From assembly GCA_016280445.1 (NCBI GenBank), contig JAEEGS010000074.1:1-51483 (forward strand): 51,483 nucleotides of DNA, written 5' to 3'. Below are positions 9,028 through 16,985 of the stretch, piece by piece. Numbering within the stretch: position 1 is the first letter of the stretch; each line of letters begins with the position of its first letter. The notes beneath the pieces were generated by a model. It saw nothing but the letters and a program-made list of their open reading frames with translations. It ran no database searches and was not told where the DNA came from. The position numbers and the translations under genes are program-made. This DNA comes from Bacteroidaceae bacterium (lineage in GTDB: Bacteria; Bacteroidota; Bacteroidia; Bacteroidales; Bacteroidaceae).

Positions 9028-9743
9028 AGTGTTTTCAGGATGTTCTCCGACATGAAGACGTTGTCTTTGCGCGTGTAGCGGCAATCGGTGAACACTTGTG
9101 CCAGATTCTCCTTCTTGTTGATTTCCACAAATTTCTGGTTCTCCTCCAGTTGCTCCTTCACGTAGTAGATGATGTCCAGTTGGTTGGGCGTGTAGTCGTG
9201 ATACGTCTCCTCGTGGATGTAGGCAAGATGTGGCAGGCGGTCGGGTTGCTCCGGCTGTTCGTCGGGCACACCCACCGTAATGGTGGCGATGGGGAATGTG
9301 AGGCGAGGCAGTTTCAGCAGGTCGATGATTCCCTGCGGGTTGTACAGGGTGGTGCCCAGATAGCAGGTGCCCAATCCCGCCTCTTCGGCCAGCGTGCAGA
9401 AAGCCTGCACGTAGAGCAGGGTGTCGCTGGCGGCGTTGAGGAATGACAGCAGGTTGTCATAGCCGGCATCGGCGTTTCTGATGTCGCACCATTTCGTGAA
9501 GCGGTTGAAGTCGGCACAGAACGTGAGCACGACGGGCGCACCCTTCACCATCGGCTGCCCGAAGTGGAGTGGGGAGAGTTTCTCCTTCATCTCGTCCGAG
9601 CGGGTGATGACCACGCTGTACAGTTGCATGTTGCCCATCGTGGCGGCACGCGAAGCCTGGAAAAGAAGAGATTCCAGTTGTGCCGACGGTATGTCCTCCT
9701 GCTTGTATTTGCGGATTGTTCTTCTGTTGATGAATGAAGTCAT
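9006..9743 (-). CDS. Nitroreductase-family FMN oxidoreductase, NfsA-like
   Basis: Predicted cytosolic FMN flavoprotein that reduces nitro compounds, quinones or flavins with NAD(P)H. The start of the family fold is clear: FINRRTIRKYKQEDIP at residues 4-19 (FMN phosphate-binding Arg residues), then SRAATMGNMQLYSVVIT. The central EAGLGTCYLGTTLYNP and the VGVPDEQPEQPDRLP stretch match the NfsA/FRP subgroup, and the 245-aa length fits. It is transcribed alone, back to back with the RNR-like gene. A TATATTTG -7 box lies 49 bp upstream. The physiological substrate is unknown. Confidence 0.88.
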   Translation of the reverse strand: MTSFINRRTIRKYKQEDIPSAQLESLLFQASRAATMGNMQLYSVVITRSDEMKEKLSPLHFGQPMVKGAPVVLTFCADFNRFTKWCDIRNADAGYDNLLSFLNAASDTLLYVQAFCTLAEEAGLGTCYLGTTLYNPQGIIDLLKLPRLTFPIATITVGVPDEQPEQPDRLPHLAYIHEETYHDYTPNQLDIIYYVKEQLEENQKFVEINKKENLAQVFTDCRYTRKDNVFMSENILKTLKGQGFL

Positions 9744-9791
9744 AGTGGTTTACAATTTTTGCAATTTGACGAATAACGATTTACAATTTTG

Positions 9792-9799
9792 CAAATATA
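9792..9799 (-). promoter_or_regulatory. -7 box (TATATTTG) for the nitroreductase
   Basis: Minus-strand TATATTTG located 49 bp upstream of the start. It lies within a spacer of short ACAATTTTGCAA-type repeats (9752-9800). No -33 element was identified at the expected spacing. Confidence 0.45.
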
Positions 9800-9821
9800 G
9801 GCAAATCTTTTCACTTTTATT

Positions 9822-9851
9822 TTGTCATGTCGCAAATCTCTCGTACTTTTG
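9822..9851 (+). promoter_or_regulatory. Promoter for the orphan RNR-domain gene and folB operon
   Basis: TTG at 9822-9824, a 19-nt spacer and TACTTTTG at 9844-9851 form a complete Bacteroidota promoter. The predicted leader is about 30 nt to the ATG at 9889. Confidence 0.78.
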
Positions 9852-9888
9852 CCAATACTTAACAATTTTTTGCAACAAACAACACAAC

Positions 9889-10389
9889 ATGACCGTAGAA
9901 ATAACAGAAGAACGTCCTGTCAGCCTTGAGTGCGACGTGGTGAGGTTCCAGAACAAAAAAGAAAGGTGGGTGGCCTTTGTCGGATTGCTCGATGGCTATC
10001 CCTATGAAATCTTCACTGGTGTGCTCGACGACGAGGACGGCATCGCCCTGCCCAAGACCGTGACGAAGGGATTCATCATCAAGCACGTCGAACCCGACGG
10101 CTCCAAACGTTATGACTTCACCTTCGTGAACCGCCGAGGCTACAAGACAACGATCGAAGGTCTTTCCGAGCGCTTCAACAAGGAATACTGGAACTACGCC
10201 AAACTCATCAGCGGAGTGCTCCGCTACCGGATGCCCCTCACTCATGTCATCAAACTCGTCAGTTCGCTCCAACTCGACGGCGAGGACATCAACAACTGGA
10301 CAAACGGAGTGGCTCGCGCGCTGAAGAAATACACCGCTGGAGGCGACGAGGCAATGGAATCGGCAGAAGACGCACTTATTCAGGAATGA
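9889..10389 (+). CDS. Free-standing C-terminal domain of adenosylcobalamin-dependent ribonucleotide reductase
   Basis: 166 residues that resemble, nearly end to end, the region close to the C terminus of Bacteroidota class II (B12-dependent) ribonucleoside-diphosphate reductases. Landmarks are DVVRFQNKKERWVAFVGLLD, GYPYEIFTG, FNKEYWNYAKLISGVLRYRM and WTNGVARALKKY. The catalytic barrel with radical and thiol residues is absent, so it cannot reduce ribonucleotides alone. The frame is open upstream to 9481, but the promoter at 9822-9851 and antisense nitroreductase coding place the start at the ATG at 9889. The stop overlaps the folB start (ATGA). It could be a regulatory or nucleic-acid-binding module, or a domain detached from NrdJ. 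Homology is from memory of the family. Confidence 0.75.
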   Translation: MTVEITEERPVSLECDVVRFQNKKERWVAFVGLLDGYPYEIFTGVLDDEDGIALPKTVTKGFIIKHVEPDGSKRYDFTFVNRRGYKTTIEGLSERFNKEYWNYAKLISGVLRYRMPLTHVIKLVSSLQLDGEDINNWTNGVARALKKYTAGGDEAMESAEDALIQE

Positions 10390-10754
10390 ATCATCAGCGA
10401 CACACCATCATCATCAAGGGGATGCGCGTCTATGCCTATCATGGCGTGATGGAGCAAGAGCGGAAGGTGGGAGGCAGTTTCACCATCGATGCCGAAGTCG
10501 ATGCCGACTTCTCTGCCGCCATGCTCACCGACAACCTCTCCGACACCATCTCCTATGCCGACCTTCACCAACTCATCCGTCAGGAAATGGCCATCCCGTC
10601 ACAACTCCTTGAGCATGTGGCAGGTCGTATAGCCGAAGCCATCTTCAAGCACTTTCCTCAGTCAAAAGCCGTCCGTCTCCGCATCCTGAAAGAGAATCCC
10701 CCTATGGGAGCCGACTCTCAGGGAGCGGGCGTGGAAATATATGTAGAAAACTGA
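10386..10754 (+). CDS. folB: Dihydroneopterin aldolase
   Basis: Cytosolic folate-pathway enzyme that converts 7,8-dihydroneopterin to 6-hydroxymethyl-7,8-dihydropterin and glycolaldehyde. The 122-aa length is typical. Visible motifs are IIIKGMRVYAYHGVMEQER, including the conserved YHGV, the DNLSDTISYADLH core and the C-terminal KENPPMGADSQGAGVEI with the conserved K-x-x-P. The start overlaps the previous stop as ATGA, implying translational coupling to the RNR-like gene. The MFS transporter follows 19 bp later. The shared operon with a transporter is probably only positional. Confidence 0.93.
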   Translation: MNHQRHTIIIKGMRVYAYHGVMEQERKVGGSFTIDAEVDADFSAAMLTDNLSDTISYADLHQLIRQEMAIPSQLLEHVAGRIAEAIFKHFPQSKAVRLRILKENPPMGADSQGAGVEIYVEN

Positions 10755-10773
10755 AAACAAAACTAAAATAGCA

Positions 10774-12243
10774 ATGAACACAACAACCAGCAAAATGACC
10801 AACTACCGTTGGGTCATCTGTGCGATGCTCTTCCTCGCCACCACGGTCAACTACATGGACCGTCAGGTGCTCTCACTCACGTGGAAAGACTTCATCGCCA
10901 TCGACTTCCACTGGAGCGATGCCGACTACGGATTCATCACCGCCGCATTCTCCATCTTCTACGCCTTTATCTCCCTCTTCGCCGGTAAGTTCATCGACTG
11001 GATGGGCACGAAGAAAGGCTACATCTGGGCCATCGTCATCTGGTCGATTGGCGCCTGCTTGCATGCCATTTGTGGAGTGGTCACCATGTCCCTCACAGGC
11101 ATACCCGACGAGGAAGCCCTGCGAGCCGTCAAAGCAGGCACCGACCTTGCCCTCCTCGTCTCCACCATCAGCGTGTGGCTCTTCCTCGCCTGCCGCATCG
11201 TGCTCGCCACGGGCGAAGCAGGCAACTTCCCGGCCGCCATCAAGGTGACAGCCGAGTTCTTCCCCAAGAAAGACCGCGCCCTCGCCACCTCCATCTTCAA
11301 TGCTGGAGCCTCCGTCGGCGCCCTTGCCGCACCGCTCACCATCCCCGTATTGGCCGAGAGCATGGGGTGGGAGATGGCATTCATCATCATCGGTGGAGTC
11401 GGATTCATCTGGGCAATCCTTTGGGCCGTGCTCTACAACAAACCGACAGAAAGCAAACGGGTGAACGCAGCCGAATTGGCCTACATCCAGCAAGACAGCA
11501 ACGCACCAGCCGAAACAGAAAAGACCTCTGCATCCGCTCCTACGCGTGAGCAAGCCAACGACAACCTCCAGATTTCTTTCTTCAAGTGCTTCACCTATCG
11601 TCAGACTTGGGCATTCATCGTAGGCAAGCTCCTCACCGACGGCGTGTGGTGGTTCTTCCTCTTCTGGGCACCTGCCTATTTCTCCGAACTCGGTTACAAG
11701 TCTTCCGACCCAATGGGACAGGCACTCATCTTCGTGCTCTACCTCATCGTGACCGTCGTCTCCATCGGTGGCGGATACCTGCCCAAATTCTTTGTAGAGC
11801 AGAAGAACATGGAACCCTATTCAGGCCGCATGCTTGCCATGCTCATCTTCGCCTTCTTCCCCATCTTCGCCATGTTTGCCCAGCCGCTGGCAGGCACCTC
11901 CGTGTGGTGGCCCTGCATCATCATCGGCCTTGCAGGCGCAGGACACCAGTCGTGGTCGGCCAACCTCTATTCCACCATCGGCGATATGTTCCCCAAGTCC
12001 GCCATTGCCTCCATCACCGGCATCGGCACCATGTTTGGCGGTCTCTGCTCCTTCGCCATCAACTGGGGAAGCGGCCTCCTCTTCACCTATGCCGAAGGTC
12101 AGGGCGAAGCCTTCCAGTTCTTCGGCGTCACAGGCAAGCCCGCTGGCTACATGATTGTCTTCTGCTACTGCGCCGTTGCCTACCTCATCGCATGGGCATT
12201 GATGAAGGCCCTCGTGCCGAAGTACAAGCCCATCACGAAATAA
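10774..12243 (+). CDS. MFS transporter, hexuronate (ExuT)-like
   Basis: Inner-membrane major facilitator protein of the anion:cation symporter branch, predicted to import glucuronate/galacturonate with protons. The N terminus matches ExuT relatives closely (RWVICAMLFLATTVNYMDRQ, then VLSLTWKDFI). It also has the FAGKFIDWMGTKKGY loop between TM2 and TM3 and ILATGEAGNFPAAIKVTAEF-like TM4-TM5 sequence (read here as VLATGEAGNFPAAIK). A Glu/Ala-rich cytoplasmic loop (about 232-262) splits two six-helix bundles. Total 489 aa. It is the third gene of an operon, closed by the terminator at 12275-12312. Substrate is inferred by similarity only. Confidence 0.87.
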   Translation: MNTTTSKMTNYRWVICAMLFLATTVNYMDRQVLSLTWKDFIAIDFHWSDADYGFITAAFSIFYAFISLFAGKFIDWMGTKKGYIWAIVIWSIGACLHAICGVVTMSLTGIPDEEALRAVKAGTDLALLVSTISVWLFLACRIVLATGEAGNFPAAIKVTAEFFPKKDRALATSIFNAGASVGALAAPLTIPVLAESMGWEMAFIIIGGVGFIWAILWAVLYNKPTESKRVNAAELAYIQQDSNAPAETEKTSASAPTREQANDNLQISFFKCFTYRQTWAFIVGKLLTDGVWWFFLFWAPAYFSELGYKSSDPMGQALIFVLYLIVTVVSIGGGYLPKFFVEQKNMEPYSGRMLAMLIFAFFPIFAMFAQPLAGTSVWWPCIIIGLAGAGHQSWSANLYSTIGDMFPKSAIASITGIGTMFGGLCSFAINWGSGLLFTYAEGQGEAFQFFGVTGKPAGYMIVFCYCAVAYLIAWALMKALVPKYKPITK

Positions 12244-12274
12244 GCGACCCCGCGAGGATTCGACATATCTCCAA

Positions 12275-12312
12275 CAGAAAAGAGCCTGTGCGATTGCACG
12301 GGCTCTTTTCTG
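12275..12312 (+). terminator. Intrinsic terminator after the MFS gene
   Basis: A 17-bp stem with one G-T wobble (12275-12291 with 12296-12312), a GATT loop and a following TTTTT run. It may also serve convergent pheS, whose stop is at 12356. Confidence 0.9.
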
Positions 12313-12355
12313 TTTTTGTTGTTCTTCTTCTTTTTCTGTTGAAGATATATATGTG

Positions 12356-13375
12356 TCAGTTGGCGGCCTCGAATTCTTTCAGGAAGCGGACGTCGTTCTC
12401 GGAGAAGAGGCGGAGGTCTTTCACCTGGTATTTGAGGTTGGCGATGCGCTCAATGCCCATGCCGAAGGCGTAGCCCTTGTATTTGGTGGAGTCGATGCCG
12501 TTGGCTTCGAGCACGTTGGGGTGCACCATTCCGCAGCCGAGGATTTCGAGCCAGCCGGAGCCTTTGCACATGCTGCAGCCCTTGCCTTTGCAGAGGGTGC
12601 AGGAGACGTCCATCTCGGCGCTGGGTTCGGTGAAGGGGAAGTAGGAGGGGCGGAGACGTATCTGGGTGTCTTCGCCGAACATCTCTTTGGCGAAGAGGAG
12701 GAGCACCTGCTTGAGGTCGGTGAAACTCACTTTCTCGTCGACGTAGAGTCCTTCCACCTGATGGAAGAAGCAGTGGGCGCGGGCGGAGATGGCTTCGTTG
12801 CGATAGACGCGGCCGGGGCAGAGCACCCGGATGGGGGGCTGCTGCTTTTCCATCACGCGGGCTTGCACGGAACTGGTGTGGGTGCGGAGGATGATGTCGG
12901 GGTGTGCCTCGACGAAGAAGGTGTCCTGCATGTCGCGTGCGGGGTGGTCGTCGGCAAAGTTCATGGATGAGAACACGTGCCAGTCGTCTTCCACTTCGGG
13001 GCCTTCGGCGAGCGAGAAGCCGAGACGTGAGAAGATGTCGATGATTTCGTTCTTCACGAGGGTGAGCGGATGGCGGGTGCCGAGGCCGATGGGGTAGGCG
13101 GTGCGGGTGATGTCGAGGTGGTTCACCTCTGTCTCCTGCACGGCGAAGTTGTCGCGGAGGGCGTTGATTTTCTCCTGTGCCTTGTTCTTGAGTTCGTTGA
13201 TTTTGATGCCTATTTCCTTCTTCTGGTCGGCAGGCACGTTGCGGAAGTCGTTCATCAGCGCGGGGATGACGCCTTTCTTGCTCAGGTATTTGATGCGAAG
13301 TTGCTCAATCTCCTCGGCTGAATGTGCTTCGAGATTGTCCACTTCTGCGAGTAAACTTTGAATTTTGTCTAACAT
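12356..13375 (-). CDS. pheS: Phenylalanyl-tRNA synthetase alpha subunit
   Basis: Charges tRNA-Phe as the alpha part of the alpha2-beta2 synthetase. The N-terminal coiled-coil region (1-90) binds tRNA. Class II motif 2 appears in LCPGRVYRNEAISARAH with the conserved VYRNE, and the FHQVEGLYVDE and PSYFPFTEPSAEMDV segments follow. The C-terminal GYAFGMGIERIANLKY holds the phenylalanine-pocket Ala (equivalent to E. coli Ala294) and motif 3. A Bacteroidota-type insert CTLCKGKGCSMCKGSGW with four cysteines may bind zinc. The length of 339 aa is normal. It is transcribed alone here; pheT is not adjacent. Confidence 0.97.
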   Translation of the reverse strand: MLDKIQSLLAEVDNLEAHSAEEIEQLRIKYLSKKGVIPALMNDFRNVPADQKKEIGIKINELKNKAQEKINALRDNFAVQETEVNHLDITRTAYPIGLGTRHPLTLVKNEIIDIFSRLGFSLAEGPEVEDDWHVFSSMNFADDHPARDMQDTFFVEAHPDIILRTHTSSVQARVMEKQQPPIRVLCPGRVYRNEAISARAHCFFHQVEGLYVDEKVSFTDLKQVLLLFAKEMFGEDTQIRLRPSYFPFTEPSAEMDVSCTLCKGKGCSMCKGSGWLEILGCGMVHPNVLEANGIDSTKYKGYAFGMGIERIANLKYQVKDLRLFSENDVRFLKEFEAAN

Positions 13376-13414
13376 ATCGCTGTTGTTTTATGTGCTGTTT
13401 TTTGAAAATCGGTG

Positions 13415-13475
13415 CAAAGATACGAAAAAAACTCCTAACTCCTAACTTCAAACTCCTAACTTTTGTTTATCTTTG
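13415..13475. promoter_or_regulatory. Divergent -7 boxes for pheS (-) and the DUF4348 gene (+) around an AACTCCTAACT repeat
   Basis: Minus-strand TATCTTTG lies at 13415-13422, 40 bp from the pheS start. Plus-strand TATCTTTG lies at 13468-13475, 20 bp from the ATG at 13495, giving a leader of about 13 nt. Between them, 13431-13463 is made of near-tandem AACTCCT / AACTTCA units. Neither box has a proper TTG at -33. Confidence 0.55.
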
Positions 13476-13494
13476 CATCGTTTTTCGAAAAACT

Positions 13495-14337
13495 ATGAGA
13501 AAAGGTTTAGTTATTGCAGTAGCGACGGGTTGTCTTCTTGCCTCATGTCACGACAAGAAGATGACGAATGCTTTCGAGCAGGACGGCGATATGGATGAGG
13601 ATTCCCTGGAGGCGTTTGTCGGCGACACGCTCCATCTGTTCGAGGAGGAAGAGCCTCCGGCAGCGGTGGACGAGTTGTTCGACGACTTTTTTTATAACTT
13701 CTTGGGCGATTCGAAGTTCCAGGGGCAGCGCATCTCCTATCCATTGCCCTGCAAGAAGGGCGACGGCGAGGAGAAACTGACCAAGGAGGAATGGCCGCAG
13801 TTTGACCATTTCAAGAATCAGGAACTTTTGTCGGTGATTTATGAGCGCGAGCATGACCTTGTGCTGGCGAAGGACACGTCGATGCAGAGCGTGGCCGTGG
13901 AGTGGATTGGCTTGAAGAATGACGACGTGCAGAAGTTCCATTTCAACCGTGTGGAGGGCAAATGGATGCTGACCGAGATTGACAAGCAGCAGAGAGACGA
14001 CACACCGAATGGCGATTTCCTGAACTTCTATGCCCGGTTCATTGCCGACAGCACCTTCCAGCGTGAGGCGCTGGCCACTCCCGTGAAGGTGATTCTCACC
14101 TCGGAGGACGGCGAGGAGGATGCGGAGGAAGAGCATCTGGATGCGGACGAATGGTTCGAAATGAGGGAAACCATTCCGCTGCCGACCGAGGCCCTTGTGA
14201 ATGTGAACTACGGACAGGCTTGCATCAGCCAGAACCGCAAGATTCTGTTGTTGCAGGGCATCAGCAACGGCATGCAGATGAAGTTCAAGTTCAACAAGCA
14301 GGGCGACAACTGGAAACTGATGGAAATTGAATACTGA
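13495..14337 (+). CDS. DUF4348 lipoprotein
   Basis: Bacteroidales-specific exported protein of unknown role. The start at 13495 is chosen because [18 protein letters not shown] gives a clean lipoprotein signal (lipobox LLAS-C, Cys18) and lies just behind a TATCTTTG box; the longer open frame begins inside pheS. After an acidic linker ([14 protein letters not shown], about 28-41), the body [18 protein letters not shown] and the repeated beta-type segments around [15 protein letters not shown] and [19 protein letters not shown] are typical of the family, as I recall it. It precedes murB by 20 bp, so the two are probably co-transcribed. Confidence 0.82.
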   Translation: MRKGLVIAVATGCLLASCHDKKMTNAFEQDGDMDEDSLEAFVGDTLHLFEEEEPPAAVDELFDDFFYNFLGDSKFQGQRISYPLPCKKGDGEEKLTKEEWPQFDHFKNQELLSVIYEREHDLVLAKDTSMQSVAVEWIGLKNDDVQKFHFNRVEGKWMLTEIDKQQRDDTPNGDFLNFYARFIADSTFQREALATPVKVILTSEDGEEDAEEEHLDADEWFEMRETIPLPTEALVNVNYGQACISQNRKILLLQGISNGMQMKFKFNKQGDNWKLMEIEY

Positions 14338-14357
14338 CCCACCCATACGTTGGGTTA

Positions 14358-15386
14358 TTGAACATCAAAAACATTGAGAAGTTGAAAGAATATTCGAATT
14401 ATAGTTTGCTGAACCACAATACGTTTGGGATGGATGTGAAAGCCAAACGTTATGTGGAGTATGACAGCGAAGAGGAACTCAAGGAACTGATTCACACATT
14501 GGATGGCGATGTGCTTCACATCGGTGGCGGCTCAAATCTGCTCTTCAAGGGAGACTATGCCGGCATCATCCTGCACAGTGCCATCAAGGGTGTCGAGATA
14601 GCTGAAGAGGTGGAGGGAGAAGATGAGGTGCTGGTGCGCGTTGGTGCTGGAGAGGTGTGGGATGACTTTGTTGGATGGGCTGTCGCTCAGGGTTTGGGCG
14701 GTGTGGAAAACCTGTCGCTCATTCCAGGCGAGGTGGGTGCAAGCGCTGTGCAGAACATAGGTGCCTATGGTGTGGAGGCGAAGGATGTGATTGTGTTGGT
14801 GGAGGCGATTGAACTGGAAAGCGGACAGAAGCGCATCTTTGGTAATTTGGAGTGTGATTATGCCTATCGCCAGAGTATCTTCAAGAATCAGTTGAAAGGC
14901 AAGTATGCCATCACATACGTGACTTATCGTTTGCAGAAGACACCTGTGCTGAAGTTGGAATACGGAAATATCAAGGCTGTTTTGGGCGATAAGGATAACC
15001 TGACGATAAAGGATGTTCGTCAAGCCATCATCGACATTCGCAATGCCAAACTGCCAGACCCGAAAGTGCAGGGAAATGCAGGCAGTTTCTTCATGAATCC
15101 TGTGGTGAGTCGCGAGAAGTTTCTGGCTCTTCAGAAGGAATATCCGCAGATGCCTTTCTACGAAGTGGCAAATGGCGTGAAGATTCCGGCAGGATGGATG
15201 ATTGACCAATGCGGTTGGAAAGGAAAGTCGCTCGGCAGGGCAGGCGTTCACGACAAACAGGCCTTGGTGCTGGTGAATCTTGGCGGAGCCTCTTCCGACG
15301 AAATCGTCACGCTTTGCGAAACTATCTGCAAGGATGTTCACGAGAAGTTTGGCATTGACATTCACCCAGAAGTCAACTTTATCTGA
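14358..15386 (+). CDS. murB: UDP-N-acetylenolpyruvoylglucosamine reductase, probable TTG start
   Basis: FAD enzyme that reduces UDP-GlcNAc-enolpyruvate to UDP-MurNAc in peptidoglycan synthesis. N-terminal [16 protein letters not shown] and the FAD-binding [18 protein letters not shown] are diagnostic, followed by [24 protein letters not shown] and the catalytic-region [14 protein letters not shown]-terminal [20 protein letters not shown] and HPEVNFI complete it. No ATG precedes the conserved YSLLNHNTF, and an in-frame stop sits at 14328-14330. The start is therefore most likely TTG at 14358 (TTG at 14391 is a shorter option). Length is 342 aa. It follows the DUF4348 gene closely. Confidence 0.95.
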   Translation: MNIKNIEKLKEYSNYSLLNHNTFGMDVKAKRYVEYDSEEELKELIHTLDGDVLHIGGGSNLLFKGDYAGIILHSAIKGVEIAEEVEGEDEVLVRVGAGEVWDDFVGWAVAQGLGGVENLSLIPGEVGASAVQNIGAYGVEAKDVIVLVEAIELESGQKRIFGNLECDYAYRQSIFKNQLKGKYAITYVTYRLQKTPVLKLEYGNIKAVLGDKDNLTIKDVRQAIIDIRNAKLPDPKVQGNAGSFFMNPVVSREKFLALQKEYPQMPFYEVANGVKIPAGWMIDQCGWKGKSLGRAGVHDKQALVLVNLGGASSDEIVTLCETICKDVHEKFGIDIHPEVNFI

Positions 15387-15390
15387 CCCC

Positions 15391-15463
15391 AAAACTTCAA
15401 TTCTTCAATTTTTCAATTCTTCAATTCTTCAAAACTTCAATTCTTCAATTTTTCAATTCTTCA
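15391..15463 (+). repeat. Two 33-bp direct repeats between murB and the MBL hydrolase
   Basis: Identical 33-bp copies lie at 15391-15423 and 15431-15463 (period 40), each built of TTCAATTCTTCAATTT units. The second copy ends on the first base of the downstream ATG (15463). They fill the whole spacer apart from a few bases. Confidence 0.85.
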
Positions 15464-16227
15464 TGAAGATTACGATACTTGGTAGCGGCACTTCTTGTGG
15501 TGTTCCTCAGGTAGGATGCACCTGCGAGGTGTGTACCTCCACCGATCCGAAAGATAAGCGTCTGCGTTGTTCCAGCCTTGTCGAGGTGAAGGGCAAGCGC
15601 ATCCTCATCGATTGCAGCCCTGACTTTCGCGAACAGATGCTCCGTATTGATTTCAAACCGATTGATGCTGTGCTCATCACGCATGAGCATTATGACCATG
15701 TGGGCGGATTGGACGACCTGCGTCCCTACAGCATTTTTGGCGATGTGGATGTCTATGCCGAGAAGTTCTGTGCCGACCATTTGGTGGAACGCATCCCATA
15801 CTGCTTTATCCCCAAAGAGAGACGCTATCCAGGTGTGCCTGCCCTGAATCTGCTGGAGATGGAGCCTCATGTGCCTGTGGCCGTTGGCGATGTGAATGTC
15901 ATCCCCATCCGTGTGATGCACGGCAAACTGCCCATCGTCGGATTCCGTATCGACAACTTCGCCTACATCACCGACATGAAGACGATTCCCGACGAGGAAT
16001 GGGAGTATCTGCAAGGCATCGACTACATGATTGTGAACGCTCTGCGCCACAAGGAACACCCCAGCCACCAAAGCATTGAGGATGCCATCGGGTTTGCACA
16101 GAAACTGGGTGTGAAGGAAGCGTGGCTCGTCCACATGAGCCACCACATCCAAAAACATCAGCAGGAAGAGAAGACCCTTCCTGCTGGCATTCATCTCGCC
16201 TACGATGGCGAAGTGATAGCGTTCTGA
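15463..16227 (+). CDS. Metallo-beta-lactamase-fold hydrolase, PhnP-like
   Basis: Predicted cytosolic metal-dependent phosphodiesterase of the PhnP / RNase Z-like branch. The start at 15463 gives MKITILGSGTSCGVPQVGC, where GSGTSxGVPxxGC and the following CxxC (CEVC) match the PhnP structural zinc site. The catalytic HEHYDHVGGLDDLRP motif supplies His-x-His-x-Asp-His ligands near residues 71-76. Further ligands appear as VMHGKLPIVGFRI, ITDMK and the C-terminal LVHMSHHIQKH. Length is 254 aa. No phn genes are nearby, so the substrate is unknown. Spacing after murB (76 bp of repeats) leaves co-transcription open. Confidence 0.9.
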   Translation: MKITILGSGTSCGVPQVGCTCEVCTSTDPKDKRLRCSSLVEVKGKRILIDCSPDFREQMLRIDFKPIDAVLITHEHYDHVGGLDDLRPYSIFGDVDVYAEKFCADHLVERIPYCFIPKERRYPGVPALNLLEMEPHVPVAVGDVNVIPIRVMHGKLPIVGFRIDNFAYITDMKTIPDEEWEYLQGIDYMIVNALRHKEHPSHQSIEDAIGFAQKLGVKEAWLVHMSHHIQKHQQEEKTLPAGIHLAYDGEVIAF

Positions 16228-16246
16228 CGTTCACGCTTTCAGAATC

Positions 16247-16867
16247 TCAATACTCCTTATATCCGCCGATGTACTCCATCACCTTGTCGATGGCTGCCTG
16301 ACGCATGTCGAGGTGAAGGGAACCGTCGTGCAGAACATTGTACACCACCTTGTACACCTGTCCCCAGTCGCTGTCGAGATATACTTGTGCGTCGATGAGT
16401 GAAGCAATGAACGCCACCGAGAAACTCTTGCTGTTGTTTTTCTTGACCGCTTTGTGAGCCAAGTTCTGCGCATCTGCCACCTCGAAGTAGTTGCTCATGG
16501 CCAGCGCGTAAGCATAGACGGCAAGTGTGCCTGCATCCAGTTTCTTGGCGAGTTTGCCGACACTCTTCGCCTTGTATCGGCTGGAGAGATAGTCGCGGAG
16601 TTGCTGTCCTGAAGTTTTGCCGTTGAAATTCCAGCCGATGGCGTTGATGACTGCCAACCGCACATCGACGGGAGACTTCTCGTCGGCCAGAAAGTTGAGC
16701 ATCGAAACAGGAATTTCGGTGTCGCTGTCATCAGACAGTTCCTGAGCCAGTTGCACCATAGGGTGGTCGTTGTAACTCTCTGCAAAATGCGTGGACGTGA
16801 GAGGTGAATCAGCCCACATAAGTGCCCACGACAAGGTGAGCAGCATGACGGAAAATAGGCGTTTCAT
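16247..16867 (-). CDS. Secreted hypothetical protein
   Basis: Not recognised. MKRLFSVMLLTLSWALMWAD looks like a cleavable signal peptide, so the mature part (about 185 aa) should be periplasmic or outside. It seems largely alpha-helical (HPMVQLAQELSDD, KAKSVGKLAKKLDAGTLAVY, YFEVADAQNLAHKAVKK) with no cysteines or known motifs, and might contain HEAT-like helices. It converges with the MBL gene, with only 19 bp between the stops and no obvious hairpin there. Confidence 0.7.
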   Translation of the reverse strand: MKRLFSVMLLTLSWALMWADSPLTSTHFAESYNDHPMVQLAQELSDDSDTEIPVSMLNFLADEKSPVDVRLAVINAIGWNFNGKTSGQQLRDYLSSRYKAKSVGKLAKKLDAGTLAVYAYALAMSNYFEVADAQNLAHKAVKKNNSKSFSVAFIASLIDAQVYLDSDWGQVYKVVYNVLHDGSLHLDMRQAAIDKVMEYIGGYKEY

Positions 16868-16907
16868 ACAATCGCGGTTTTAGTGGTAAATTTTCAATTT
16901 TGGCTTC

Positions 16908-16974
16908 GCCGAAGATGCTCATGTTCGGCATAGTTCAAACGAGTTTGACCTCTGCACTCACTGAATCGCATCTT
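16908..16974 (+). repeat. Structured intergenic element, copy B (decayed)
   Basis: Stem GCCGA (16908-16912) / TCGGC (16925-16929) with a 12-nt loop, a further TCAAAC-GA-GTTTGA palindrome (16934-16947) and GCACTCACTGAATCGCATCTTT. It aligns with the element at 945-1023. The -7 box is spoiled (CATCTTTC), so it probably no longer acts as a promoter. It lies between two co-directional minus-strand genes. Confidence 0.6.
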
Positions 16975-16985
16975 TCAATTTGCAC

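Noticed and set aside
9481-9888. Longer N terminus for the RNR-like protein
   Set aside because: These codons are antisense to nitroreductase coding sequence and lie upstream of, or within, the gene's own promoter.
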